This document shows, in pieces, positions 32,989 to 41,966 of a stretch of DNA of 64,000 nt. Made by a program: the position numbers and the translations under genes. The notes under the pieces are model-generated. The model saw only the letters and a program-made list of their open reading frames with translations, made no database searches and was not told the origin of the DNA. Positions within the stretch are counted from its first letter, which is position 1. Each line of letters begins with the position of its first letter. Source of the DNA: an uncultured Eubacteriales bacterium (GTDB taxonomy: Bacteria > Bacillota > Clostridia > Oscillospirales > Oscillospiraceae); assembly GCA_900554275.1 (NCBI GenBank), contig USGS01000001.1, positions 1 to 64,000 of the forward strand. The letters are read 5' to 3'.

Positions 32989-35235
32989 ATGGAGCTATGC
33001 CGTATGTCCGCTGTGTTCGCCGCCGCCGATGCCGCGCGTCCCCCTCACAGCGACCCCACTCAGGCTATTTATATCGTTCTGGCCGTCCTGCTGGTCATCG
33101 CCGTTCTGGTAATGCTCCGCATGAGCGGCCTGCTTCGCGCGCTGCGCCGCCAGCGGAACGACAGCGTCCCTGCCGATGACCTGCTGGGTGACAACAGCCG
33201 CTTTCTCCGCCGGGATAACCTGGTGGGCTCGTTCCGCATCGACCTGACGGCGGATACCGTTTCCGGCGGCTGTAAGCCCGTTTTTGGGTTCCCCTCCAAC
33301 CGCTACGACGGCCCGCTGGACGAGCTGGCCGACCGTATGCGCCGGCTGGTGCATCCCTCCATGCAGGACGCCTTCTTCAACCAATTCCGCCGTCAGAACC
33401 TGCTCTTCCTCTACGACAGCGGCACCTACTCCGTCCGCGAGCCCTATCTCTTCCTGCTGGAGGGCAAGGGCTACGCCTGGCTCCGCATCTACGCCGAGCT
33501 GAACCGCGACCCCCACACCGGCCACATCATGGCTTTGGGCTACGGCCTGGACATCAACCGCCTCAAGCGCCTGGAGGAGATCGGCGAAACGCTCATCACC
33601 ACCGAGTATACCCGCATGGGCCTGCTGGATGCGCACTCCGGCTGGTATCTCCCCTTCCGCACCGGCCACGAGCTCTCCGGCACGGTGGACGAGGACGCCG
33701 GCTTCCGCAGCTACGAGGGCGATATGCTCCATGACCTCGAGAGCCTTATGTACCCTGCGGAGTACAAGGACCTTCGTCCCTCTCTTTCGCTGGACCGCAT
33801 CGTCGCCGCCCTGGAGCACCAGCCCTTCTACGACCTGACGTTCCGCACCGCTCCCACGGCGGAGCGCCCCATGCGCTACCTGAAGCTGCGCTACCGCTAC
33901 CTCAACGACCTGCGGGAGAGCATCGTCATCACCTCTGTGGACATCTCCGCCCTGGTGGCCACCACCATCGACCCCCTTACCGCCCTCTACAACTCCCACG
34001 GCTTCGTCCAGCGTGTGGACGGCTGGCTGCAGGACAACCCGGGCCGCCCCTACCGCCTGATCTTCTTCGACTTCGACGATTTCCGCTACATCAACGCCAC
34101 CTTCGGCCACCAGGCCAGCATGGACCTGCTCCATGACAGCGGTCTCCACCTCCACGAGCACGACGGCCCGAGCTCCTTCTCCGGCCACCTGAACTCGGGC
34201 CAGTTCGTCCGCTTCTGCGCCGTGGACGACGGCCTCACCCCGGAGGAGAGCTACGCCCTGTTCCTCAAGCACTATCGCCGCTACAAGCTGGATTACCCCA
34301 TTCATATCCACGTGGGCGTCTACGACCTGTGCGAGCCGGACTGCGACGCCTACACCATGATCTACAAGGCCCTGCTGGCCCAGCAGACCATCCTCGGCGA
34401 CCAGACCCGGCGCATCGCCTACTACACCGCGGACATGGGCGAGCGCTCCCAGCGGCGGCACACACTCCTCAGCGATGTGCGCACTGCCCTGGAGGAGGAT
34501 CAGTTCCAGGTCTGGTTTCAGCCCCAGTTCAACTACACCAGCGGCACCCTCATCGGCGCGGAGGCCCTGGTGCGCTGGCAGCATCCCACCCGCGGCCTGG
34601 TCTCCCCCGGCGAGTTCATCCCTCTGCTGGAGCACAGCAACCTGATCTCCCGGCTGGACCGCATCGTGTGGGAAAAGGCCTGCCGCTGGGTCAGGCGCTG
34701 GAGCGATATGGGCCTTCACTTCCCCGTGTCCGTCAACATCTCCCGCAACGAGCTGCAATTTCACGACCTGTGCGGCGGCCTCATCAGCCTGACCTCCCGC
34801 TATCAGCTTTCCCCCTCCCAGCTCCATTTGGAGATCACGGAGAGCATCTGCGCGGAAAACACCGAGCTCATGTCCCTTCAGATCGCCCGCCTGCGTCAGG
34901 CCGGCTTCACCGTGGAGCTGGACGACTTCGGCGCGGGCCATTCCTGCCTGAACATTCTGAAGGACATCCCCGTGGACGTGCTGAAGCTGGACATGAAGTT
35001 CCTCTCCGGCTACAAGGACGACGACCGCACCCGCACCATCCTCTCCTCCGTGATTTGGATGGCCCGCGGCCTGAACACCGAGGTCATCGCCGAGGGCGTG
35101 GAGACGGAGCAGCAGGCCCAGGGCCTGCGCCGCCTGGGCTGCCGCCGGATGCAGGGCTACTGGTTCGCCCGCCCCATGACGCCGGAGGAGCTGGAGCACC
35201 ACCTTCTCTCCGGCGAATACAAGCTCTTTGAATGA
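32989..35235 (+). CDS. Membrane-bound degenerate GGDEF-EAL c-di-GMP protein
   Basis: The protein of about 748 residues has one N-terminal membrane helix (IYIVLAVLLVIAVLVMLRM), a PAS-like sensory region, a GGDEF-like domain and a C-terminal EAL domain. The GGDEF signature is replaced by NSGQF, so cyclase activity is unlikely. The EAL domain keeps the catalytic and metal-binding set (EALVRW, NISRNEL, ITES, LDDFGAGHS, KLDMKFL, EGVET). It should hydrolyse c-di-GMP, perhaps regulated by the upstream domains. An alternative start is the ATG at 33004, which has a nearer GGAG. It ends 22 bp before pilB, whose N-terminal domain is a c-di-GMP receptor type, so it likely controls pilus activity. Confidence 0.9.
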   Translation: MELCRMSAVFAAADAARPPHSDPTQAIYIVLAVLLVIAVLVMLRMSGLLRALRRQRNDSVPADDLLGDNSRFLRRDNLVGSFRIDLTADTVSGGCKPVFGFPSNRYDGPLDELADRMRRLVHPSMQDAFFNQFRRQNLLFLYDSGTYSVREPYLFLLEGKGYAWLRIYAELNRDPHTGHIMALGYGLDINRLKRLEEIGETLITTEYTRMGLLDAHSGWYLPFRTGHELSGTVDEDAGFRSYEGDMLHDLESLMYPAEYKDLRPSLSLDRIVAALEHQPFYDLTFRTAPTAERPMRYLKLRYRYLNDLRESIVITSVDISALVATTIDPLTALYNSHGFVQRVDGWLQDNPGRPYRLIFFDFDDFRYINATFGHQASMDLLHDSGLHLHEHDGPSSFSGHLNSGQFVRFCAVDDGLTPEESYALFLKHYRRYKLDYPIHIHVGVYDLCEPDCDAYTMIYKALLAQQTILGDQTRRIAYYTADMGERSQRRHTLLSDVRTALEEDQFQVWFQPQFNYTSGTLIGAEALVRWQHPTRGLVSPGEFIPLLEHSNLISRLDRIVWEKACRWVRRWSDMGLHFPVSVNISRNELQFHDLCGGLISLTSRYQLSPSQLHLEITESICAENTELMSLQIARLRQAGFTVELDDFGAGHSCLNILKDIPVDVLKLDMKFLSGYKDDDRTRTILSSVIWMARGLNTEVIAEGVETEQQAQGLRRLGCRRMQGYWFARPMTPEELEHHLLSGEYKLFE

Positions 35236-35257
35236 TCATCAAGAAAGGAGGCGCGTT

Positions 35258-36949
35258 ATGGCCTATATGCGTTTGGGCGACCTGCTGATCGCCGCCGGTG
35301 CGATCACCGACGAGCAGCTGCAAACCGCGCTGCAAGCCCAAAAAAACAGCGGCCAGCGGCTGGGCGACGTGCTCATCGACAGCGGCATCATCACCCAGCG
35401 TCAGCTCATCGACGCCCTGCAGCTGCAGCTGGGCGTGGACTACATCGACCTGACCCGCGTCTCCATCCCGGTGGAGCTGGCCAAATACGTCCCCCGGGCC
35501 ATCGCCAAAAAATACTGCGTCGTCCCCGTCAAGCTGGTGAAGGACGAGCTGTACGTGGCCATGAGCGACCCGCTGGACTTTATGGCCCAGGAGGAGCTGA
35601 AGGCCGCCTCCCGCAAGCAGATCATCCCCATGATCTCCACCCGCCGGGCCACGGAGCAGGCCATCGCCACCCTCTACGGCAACGAGGGCACAGCCCGCGT
35701 CATCGAGGAGATGAAGCGGGAGGCCGGCGACACCGGTGCGGACATCGTTCCCGCTCAGATGGTCTCCGGCCCGGAGGACGCCGACGCCGCGCCCACCATT
35801 CGCTTCGTCAACTCCCTCATCGAGCGGGCGTTCAGCGAGCGGGCCAGCGACATCCATCTTGAACCTCAGGACGGCGAAATGGTGGTCCGTATGCGTATCG
35901 ACGGTCTGCTCCACAGGATGCTCACCGTCCCCGCCAACCTGCAAAGCACCGTTATCTCCCGCCTGAAGATCATGGGCGGTATGAATATCTCCGAGCGCAA
36001 GATCCCCCAGGACGGCCGGGCTATGATCCGCCTCCGCCAGCACGAGCTGGATCTGCGTATCTCCTCCATGCCCACCATCTACGGCGAGAAGATCGTCCTG
36101 CGCCTGCTGGACAAGTCCCGCCGCGACATCAGCCGGGAGAGCCTCGGTCTCACCGGCGAGGACCTGCGGAAATACGACGCCCTGCTGCAGAACAGCTCCG
36201 GCGTTATCCTCATCGTCGGCCCTACCGGCTCGGGCAAGTCCACCACCATGTGCGCCATGCTCCAGCAGCTTTCCAGCGAGGAGACCAACATCATGACGCT
36301 GGAGGACCCGGTGGAGTACGACATCCCCGGCGTCAGCCAGTGTCAGATCAACGAAAAGGCGGGCATGACCTTTGCCGCCGGACTGCGGGCCATCCTCCGG
36401 CAGGACCCGGACATCATCTCCGTGGGCGAGATCCGGGACGGCGAGACCGGCTCTATCGCCATCCGCTCCGCCATCACCGGCCACCTGGTGCTGTCCACCC
36501 TCCATACCAACGACGCCGTCTCCGCCATCCCCCGTTTGGTGGACATCGGCGTAGAGCCTTACCTCATCGCCAACGCCCTTCGGGGCGTCATCTCCCAGCG
36601 GCTGGTGCGCCGCATCTGCCCCCACTGCAAAAAGCCCTACCGCCCCGGCGGCGACGAGCTGGATCTGCTGAAGCTGCCCGACGACGCCGACGTGACGTTC
36701 TACCGCGGCGAGGGCTGCCCCGAATGCCGCCACACCGGCTACCACGGCCGCCGGGCCGTGTTCGAGATCCTCACGGTGAACAACGGCCTGCGCCGCCTCA
36801 TCAGCCGGGGCGCCGACTACGACGCGCTGCTGAAGGCCGCCGCCGACACCGATTTCACCTCCATGCGGGACAACTGCCGCCAGCTGGTGCTGGCCGGTGA
36901 GACCACCGCCGCCGAGGCCGCCCGCGCCATCCATTCCACCATCGACTGA
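35258..36949 (+). CDS. pilB: Type IV pilus extension ATPase with two MshEN (c-di-GMP-binding) motifs
   Basis: The 563-residue protein starts at the ATG behind AAAGGAGGCGCGTT. Two consecutive 24-residue motifs at the N-terminus (RLGDLLIAAGAIT..LQTALQAQ and RLGDVLIDSGIIT..LIDALQLQ) match the MshEN c-di-GMP-binding consensus. The motor part has Walker A GPTGSGKST, the Asp box TLEDPVEYD, Walker B ILRQDPDIISVGEIRD, the His box LSTLHTND, and the tetracysteine zinc site CPHCKKPY/CPECRHTGY. It powers pilus assembly at the cytoplasmic base. The 13-bp gap to pilT indicates an operon. Confidence 0.95.
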   Translation: MAYMRLGDLLIAAGAITDEQLQTALQAQKNSGQRLGDVLIDSGIITQRQLIDALQLQLGVDYIDLTRVSIPVELAKYVPRAIAKKYCVVPVKLVKDELYVAMSDPLDFMAQEELKAASRKQIIPMISTRRATEQAIATLYGNEGTARVIEEMKREAGDTGADIVPAQMVSGPEDADAAPTIRFVNSLIERAFSERASDIHLEPQDGEMVVRMRIDGLLHRMLTVPANLQSTVISRLKIMGGMNISERKIPQDGRAMIRLRQHELDLRISSMPTIYGEKIVLRLLDKSRRDISRESLGLTGEDLRKYDALLQNSSGVILIVGPTGSGKSTTMCAMLQQLSSEETNIMTLEDPVEYDIPGVSQCQINEKAGMTFAAGLRAILRQDPDIISVGEIRDGETGSIAIRSAITGHLVLSTLHTNDAVSAIPRLVDIGVEPYLIANALRGVISQRLVRRICPHCKKPYRPGGDELDLLKLPDDADVTFYRGEGCPECRHTGYHGRRAVFEILTVNNGLRRLISRGADYDALLKAAADTDFTSMRDNCRQLVLAGETTAAEAARAIHSTID

Positions 36950-36962
36950 GGAGGTCCGCGCC

Positions 36963-38021
36963 ATGCTCTCCCTGAACCAGCTTTTGGAAAAGGCCCACGG
37001 CCTGCACGCCTCCGACGTCCATCTCGTCTGCGGCCTGCCGGCCAAGTGCCGCATCGACGGCGCTGTCACCGACCTGACCGATGAGGTCCTTACCGCGCAG
37101 GACTGCGAGCTGTATGCTCGCACACTGGCCGGTAACGTTTACGAGACCATGTCCTCCATCGGTGAGCTGGACCTGGCCCGTTCCTTCCCCGGCATCGCCC
37201 GCACCCGTGTCAACCTGTTCCGCCAGCAGGGCTGCGTCTCCGCCGCCATCCGTCTGCTGGCCGACCATATCCCCTCTTTGGAGGAGCTGTCCCTGCCCCC
37301 GGTGGTGGCCGATTTCGCCGCCTACCGCAGCGGCATCGTCCTCGTCACCGGCGAGACGGGCTCGGGCAAATCCACCACCCTGGCCGCGCTGCTGGACCTC
37401 ATCAACCACTCCCGCCCCGGCCACATCATCACCCTGGAGGACCCCATCGAGTACGTCTACACCCCCGACCGCTGCATCATCAACCAGCGGGAGATCGGCG
37501 CGGACACCCGCTCCTATGCCGACGGTCTCCGGGCCATTCTCCGGGAAGACCCGGACGTGATCCTCATCGGCGAGATGCGGGATCTGAACACCATCGAGAC
37601 GGCTCTCACCGCCGCCGAGACCGGCCATCTGGTCTTTGCCACGCTGCACACCAACTCCGCCGCCGATGCCGTTGACCGCATGGTCAACGTGTTCCCCGAC
37701 GGGCAGCAAGCGCAGATACGGCTTCAGCTGTCCACCACCCTCCGGGCCGTTTTGTCCCAGCAGCTCCTGCCCAAACGGGCCAGCTCCGGGCGCATCGCCG
37801 CCTGCGAGATCATGGTGGTCACGGATGCCATCCGCAACCTGATCCGGGAGGCCAAGACCCCTCAGATCGACAGCTTCATCACCATGGACGGCCGCAGCGG
37901 CAGCATCACCATGGACCAATCCCTTCGCCGCCTGGTGGAGGATCGCACCGTGTCCTTCGACACCGCCCTGTCCTACGCCCGCGACCGGGAGGCCTTCCAG
38001 GCCGCCGTCCGCCCCTATTGA
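36963..38021 (+). CDS. pilT: Type IV pilus retraction ATPase
   Basis: The 352-residue protein starts at the ATG behind GAGGAGGTCCGCGCC. It has the PilT pattern: short N-terminal PAS-like domain (HASDVHLVCG), Walker A GETGSGKST, Asp box TLEDPIEYVY, ILREDPDVILIGEMRD, FATLHTNSAADAVDRMVNVF, and no tetracysteine insert. It depolymerises pili to give twitching or DNA uptake. Confidence 0.95.
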   Translation: MLSLNQLLEKAHGLHASDVHLVCGLPAKCRIDGAVTDLTDEVLTAQDCELYARTLAGNVYETMSSIGELDLARSFPGIARTRVNLFRQQGCVSAAIRLLADHIPSLEELSLPPVVADFAAYRSGIVLVTGETGSGKSTTLAALLDLINHSRPGHIITLEDPIEYVYTPDRCIINQREIGADTRSYADGLRAILREDPDVILIGEMRDLNTIETALTAAETGHLVFATLHTNSAADAVDRMVNVFPDGQQAQIRLQLSTTLRAVLSQQLLPKRASSGRIAACEIMVVTDAIRNLIREAKTPQIDSFITMDGRSGSITMDQSLRRLVEDRTVSFDTALSYARDREAFQAAVRPY

Positions 38022-38046
38022 CCCGTCTCTCCCACCGCGCTGTGTT

Positions 38047-38089
38047 GTCATTCCGAGCCAGTGACCGATGTCACTGGCGTGGGAATCCG
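38047..38089. repeat. Dispersed 43-bp palindromic repeat, copy 1
   Basis: The sequence GTCATTCCGAGCCAGTGAC..GTCACTGGCGTGGGAATCCG recurs at 43130-43172 with one change. The core CCAGTGAC-CGAT-GTCACTGG can form a hairpin. It looks like a REP-type interspersed element. Confidence 0.85.
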
Positions 38090-38124
38090 TTCCCCCATCC
38101 CACTCCGAACCGAGGTGACGCCCC

Positions 38125-39333
38125 TTGACCACCTTCAAATACAAAGGTCTCTCCCCCGACGGCGCAAAGGTCGCCGGCGTCATCAAGGCCTACGACGAGT
38201 ACGAAGCCGTCGCCCAGCTCCGGGAGACCTGCTCCGTGGTGACGAAGATCGAACCCGTCCCCGAGCAGCGCAGCGGCCCGATCACCATCGGCCGCAGGCG
38301 CATCAAGGACAAGGAGCTGGCCATCCTCTGCTCCCAGTTCGCCATCATCCTCACCTCCGGCCTGCCCATCGTCCGCTGCGTGGAGATGGTGGCCGCCCAG
38401 GCCCGCACCCGGGAGGTGCGCCAGCTGCTGGAGCGCGTGGCCGAGGACGTGTCCGGCGGCTACAGCCTGGCCCAGAGCTTTTCCAACGCCGGCACGCTGC
38501 TGCCCGTCACATTCATCGAGACCGTCCGGGCCGGCGAGCAGTCCGGCACGCTGGAGCTGTGCTTCCAGCGTCTCCACACCTACTACGACAAGTCCGCCAA
38601 GACCCGCGCCAAGCTGGTCAGCACCCTGACCTACCCCGTGCTGGTCCTCATCGTGGCGGCCATCGTCTTTCTCATCATCATGGTGGTGGCCGTCCCCATG
38701 TTCACCGCCGCCTTCGCGGAGATGGGCAGCGAGCTGCCCGCCGTCACCCGCGGCCTCATGGCCGTGTCCGGGTTCTTCCAGCACTACTGGTGGGCGCTCC
38801 TCCTCATCGTGCTGGTGATCCTCATCGTCCGTCTGCTGCTGCGCCGCAGCGAGCAGGGCCGCCTGTTCCTTGCCGCCGGCAAGCTCAAGCGCTCGCCCCT
38901 CCGCCGCCTGCACCAGATGAACGCCGCGTCCCAGTTCGCCTCCACCATGGCCACCATGCTCACGGCGGGCCTGCCCGTCACCCGGGCGCTGGAGGTCACC
39001 TCCGGCGTGGTCAGCAACTACCTGTTTGCCGACGCCGTCCGCCGCGTCCGTCAGGGCGTGGAGCAGGGCCGCGCCCTGGCCGACTGTATGCTCACCGACC
39101 CCGCCTTTCCCCGCCTGCTGACGGAGATGACCGGCGTGGGCGAGCGCTCCGGCAACCTGGAGCAGACCCTCACCGTCATCGGCGACTACTTCGACAACGA
39201 GGTCAGCGTCACCACCCAGCGGCTGCTGTCCCTCCTCGAGCCCGCCATCACCATCGCCCTGGCCGTCATCACGGTCGTCCTGCTGCTGGCGGTCTACCTG
39301 CCCATGTTCACCATGTACGGCAGTCTCATCTGA
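38125..39333 (+). CDS. pilC: Type IV pilus inner membrane platform protein
   Basis: The 402-residue protein starts with TTG behind GAGGTGACGCCCC. It is a typical PilC/GspF with two homologous halves (LAILCSQFAIILTSGLPIVR, FIETVRAGEQSGTLELCFQR; ASQFASTMATMLTAGLPVTR, MTGVGERSGNLEQTL) and three membrane helices. It couples the ATPases to pilin extraction. The rare TTG start may keep its level low. Confidence 0.94.
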   Translation: MTTFKYKGLSPDGAKVAGVIKAYDEYEAVAQLRETCSVVTKIEPVPEQRSGPITIGRRRIKDKELAILCSQFAIILTSGLPIVRCVEMVAAQARTREVRQLLERVAEDVSGGYSLAQSFSNAGTLLPVTFIETVRAGEQSGTLELCFQRLHTYYDKSAKTRAKLVSTLTYPVLVLIVAAIVFLIIMVVAVPMFTAAFAEMGSELPAVTRGLMAVSGFFQHYWWALLLIVLVILIVRLLLRRSEQGRLFLAAGKLKRSPLRRLHQMNAASQFASTMATMLTAGLPVTRALEVTSGVVSNYLFADAVRRVRQGVEQGRALADCMLTDPAFPRLLTEMTGVGERSGNLEQTLTVIGDYFDNEVSVTTQRLLSLLEPAITIALAVITVVLLLAVYLPMFTMYGSLI

Positions 39334-39412
39334 ACGAGTTGTATCTCGCCCCGGCAACCCTTTCAAGCGGGCGGTTACATAGATAAAAAAACACAAAAGG
39401 AGAAAAAACAAA

Positions 39413-39832
39413 ATGCTTTCCAAGATCAAGAAGAATGAAAAAGGCTTCACCCTGATGGAGATGCTCATCGTCGTCGCCATCATCGCCGTCCTGGTGGCCA
39501 TCGCCATCCCCACCTTCACCAGCTCCCTGAACAAGGCCAAGACCGCCACCGACGCCGCCAACATCCGCGCCGGCTATGCCTCCGCCATGCTGAAGGTCCT
39601 GGAGTCCGACATGGATGCTACTAAGCCCTCCATCACTAACAATACTAAGTTCTACCTGCAGAAGGACGGCACCGTCAGCACTGAGACCACCAATGCTTAC
39701 GTGTGCAAGGGCGCTTCCGCCGATGATGTCGATGTTGCCGGCCAGGGTGTCACCTGGGCTAAGGACAACAAGATAACCTACACCTATACCACTGCCGACG
39801 GCAAAGTGGCAATCGCTGCGGAAACCAACTAA
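39413..39832 (+). CDS. Major type IV pilin (prepilin)
   Basis: The 139-residue prepilin starts at the ATG behind AAAAGGAGAAAAAACAAA. It has a short charged leader, the peptidase site KGFTLMEM (cleavage after Gly, Glu5 kept) and the hydrophobic alpha1 helix MLIVVAIIAVLVAIAIP. The remaining 100 residues form a small, Thr-rich, cysteine-poor head. Its strong ribosome site and following hairpin suggest that it is the highly expressed structural subunit. Confidence 0.92.
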   Translation: MLSKIKKNEKGFTLMEMLIVVAIIAVLVAIAIPTFTSSLNKAKTATDAANIRAGYASAMLKVLESDMDATKPSITNNTKFYLQKDGTVSTETTNAYVCKGASADDVDVAGQGVTWAKDNKITYTYTTADGKVAIAAETN

Positions 39833-39866
39833 CCCCCTCCCCCTCAACCCATGTACCCCTATATCA

Positions 39867-39910
39867 CCTGCACCACAGAAGCCGAAGGGTTGCGGCTTCT
39901 GTGGTGCAGG
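39867..39910 (+). terminator. Large hairpin between the pilin and pilD genes
   Basis: A perfect 18-bp stem with loop AAGGGTTG (39885-39892) lies 35 bp past the pilin stop. With no T tract it is more likely a partial terminator or a 3' stabiliser that lets pilin mRNA exceed that of the downstream genes. Confidence 0.6.
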
Positions 39911-39930
39911 CATCAGAAAGGATCGCCGCC

Positions 39931-40728
39931 ATGCTCTACCTCTCCCCCGCCATCACCGCCTACTGCTGCCTCCTGGCCCTGCTGCTGGGCGCCTGCATGG
40001 GCAGCTTTCTCAACTGCATGGCCTCCCGCCGGGTACACGGCCAGTCCGCCCTCCGCGGCCGCTCCCACTGCGACGCCTGCGGCCACACCCTCGCCCCCCG
40101 CGACCTGATCCCCGTCCTCAGCTATCTGCTCTCCAAGGGCCGCTGCCGCTACTGCGGCGCGAAGCTCTCCCCCCGCCATCTGTGGGCCGAGGTCTGCACC
40201 GCCCTCACGTTCCTGCTGCTCCTGCTGCGCTATGATATTTCGCTCCAAATGCTCCAAGCCCTGCTGCTGGCCTGCGTCCTGCTGGCCTGCGCCTTTGCGG
40301 ATTTGGAGGGATATATCATCCCCGACCGGTATGTGCTGGTCGGCGTTGTCCTTCGTATCCCCTTTTTCTTCCTGCTCCCCGACCTGAAGGGCCAGCTCCT
40401 CAGCGCCGCCCTGGGCGGCTTCGCCGTAGGCGGCGGCCTGCTGCTGGTGGTGCTGCTCTATGAGAAGCTCCGCCGCGTGGACGCCATGGGCGGCGGCGAT
40501 CTGAAGCTGCTGTTCCTCACCGGCCTGTACCTGGGCTGGCTGGAAAACCTGCTCTGCCTGCTGCTGGCCTGCCTGCTGGGCATCGTCTTCGGCCTGGCCA
40601 CACAGAAGCGCCGCGCCGCCCGGGAAAATGCCCATCTCATTCCCTGGGGGCCGTCTATCGCCGCCGCCGCCATTCTCACCCTGCTCTTTGGCGACGCCGT
40701 CACCTCCGCCTACCTCTCCCTCTTCTGA
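39931..40728 (+). CDS. pilD: Prepilin peptidase / N-methyltransferase
   Basis: The 265-residue membrane protein starts at the ATG behind GAAAGGATCGCCGCC. It contains the methyltransferase-type region with CxxC pairs (CDACG, CRYCG) and the two catalytic aspartates of GXGD-type peptidases, in ADLEGYIIPDRY and GGGDLKLL. It cuts and N-methylates prepilins in the membrane. Confidence 0.95.
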   Translation: MLYLSPAITAYCCLLALLLGACMGSFLNCMASRRVHGQSALRGRSHCDACGHTLAPRDLIPVLSYLLSKGRCRYCGAKLSPRHLWAEVCTALTFLLLLLRYDISLQMLQALLLACVLLACAFADLEGYIIPDRYVLVGVVLRIPFFFLLPDLKGQLLSAALGGFAVGGGLLLVVLLYEKLRRVDAMGGGDLKLLFLTGLYLGWLENLLCLLLACLLGIVFGLATQKRRAARENAHLIPWGPSIAAAAILTLLFGDAVTSAYLSLF

Positions 40729-40740
40729 AGGCGCACCCCC

Positions 40741-40853
40741 TTGGCTCTCCCTCTGGGAGAGCTGTCACCGCAGGTGACTGAGAGGGCCTTGGCTCTCCCT
40801 CTGGGAGAGCTGTCACCGCAGGTGACTGAGAGGGCCTTGGCTCTCAACAGACC
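40741..40853. repeat. Tandem 48-bp REP-like repeat, two and a third copies
   Basis: The unit TTGGCTCTCCCTCTGGGAGA... is repeated exactly at 40741-40788 and 40789-40836, with a third start at 40837. Each unit contains the inverted pairs CTCTCCCTC/GGGAGAG and GTCACC/GGTGAC. It lies between pilD and pilM and resembles interspersed palindromic elements of gut Clostridia. Confidence 0.85.
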
Positions 40854-40955
40854 TTCCGCAGGGGGCGATGCCCACGCCGCGAAGCAAGTACCCTTGGGGT
40901 GCGCCGCCCCTCCCGCCCAAACCACAAACGCACCCCCGAAAGTGAGGTAATCCCC

Positions 40956-41954
40956 ATGCCCTCCAACATCATCGCCTTTGACATCGGCACAGCCCAGCTC
41001 AAGCTGGTTTGGTTCGCCGGTAAGACCTATAAGCTGGCCGTCTCCGCCCCTGTCCCCGACGGACTGGTCCGCGGCGGCGTCATCGTCTCCATGGACGCCA
41101 TGGCGGACTTCCTTTGGCAGCTGGCCAAGGAAAACGGCCTGCCCCGCAGGGCGCAGGCCGCCGTGGTGCTGCCCGCCGCCCTGACCTTCACCCGCGTCAC
41201 CGAGCTGCCCCCCATGACCGCCGGCCAGCTGACCTATAACCTGCCCTTCGAGTTCAAGGACTACCTGACCCATGAGAAGAACCAGTATTACTTCGACTAC
41301 GCCGTGCAGGAGCTGACCCGCGATGAAAACGGCCAGGTGAAGCAGATGAAGCTCTTCGCCTGCGCCGCCCTCAGGTCCACCGTGGAGGACTACCGCAATA
41401 TGTTCGCCCGTGCGGGCATGAGGCTGGTGTCCGCCATCCCCGAGGAGGCCGCCTACGCCGCTCTGCTGGCCGCCGGCAGCGCCCAGCCGGGCAGCGACGC
41501 CGACCACTGTCTGGTGGACGTGGGCCACACCGGCATCCGTATGTATGTCCTCCGGGGCGACCGCTTTATCACCCGCCGCACCATCGACCTGGGCGTGGCC
41601 GATCTGATCCGCTCCATCTCCCAGCGGCAGGGCGTGGACGAGCACATCGCCCTGGCCCACCTGCTCTCCGATTACGACGGCGCGACCACCGACCCCGCCA
41701 GCCTGGACATCTACCACCGCATGGCCGCCGAGATCACCAAGGCCGTCAACTTCTACAACTACAACAACCGGGAAAAGACGCTGGAGCGCGTCTATCTCTG
41801 CGGCGGCGGCGCGGCCATCCCCCAAATACACGACGCCATCCGCCAGCTCACGGATTTGGAGATCATCCCTATCTCCGCCCTGCTGCCCGAGGGCGTCGCC
41901 CCCGACGCGCCCTATCTCTATCCCCGCGCCATCGGCTGCGCCCTGCAAGACTAA
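40956..41954 (+). CDS. pilM: Type IV pilus assembly protein, actin-like
   Basis: The 332-residue protein starts at the ATG behind GAGGTAATCCCC. It has an actin/FtsA-like fold signature: phosphate 1 motif IIAFDIGTAQLKL, CLVDVGHTGIRMYVL, and the late adenosine motif VYLCGGGAAIP. PilM binds the PilN N-terminus inside the cell and links the PilB motor to the envelope complex. pilN follows directly. Confidence 0.92.
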   Translation: MPSNIIAFDIGTAQLKLVWFAGKTYKLAVSAPVPDGLVRGGVIVSMDAMADFLWQLAKENGLPRRAQAAVVLPAALTFTRVTELPPMTAGQLTYNLPFEFKDYLTHEKNQYYFDYAVQELTRDENGQVKQMKLFACAALRSTVEDYRNMFARAGMRLVSAIPEEAAYAALLAAGSAQPGSDADHCLVDVGHTGIRMYVLRGDRFITRRTIDLGVADLIRSISQRQGVDEHIALAHLLSDYDGATTDPASLDIYHRMAAEITKAVNFYNYNNREKTLERVYLCGGGAAIPQIHDAIRQLTDLEIIPISALLPEGVAPDAPYLYPRAIGCALQD

Positions 41955-41966
41955 GGAGGTCTCGCC

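Noticed and set aside
32995..35202. Long open frame opposite the EAL protein
   Set aside because: This is a codon-bias artefact of GC-rich coding DNA. The + strand product contains complete EAL motifs.
38071..39564. Long open frame opposite pilC
   Set aside because: It runs across pilC, its upstream repeat and the start of the pilin gene on the other strand, with histidine- and glutamine-rich low-complexity sequence and no motifs.
40741..40853. Tandem repeats considered as a CRISPR array
   Set aside because: The units abut directly with no spacers, there are only two full copies, and no cas genes are nearby.
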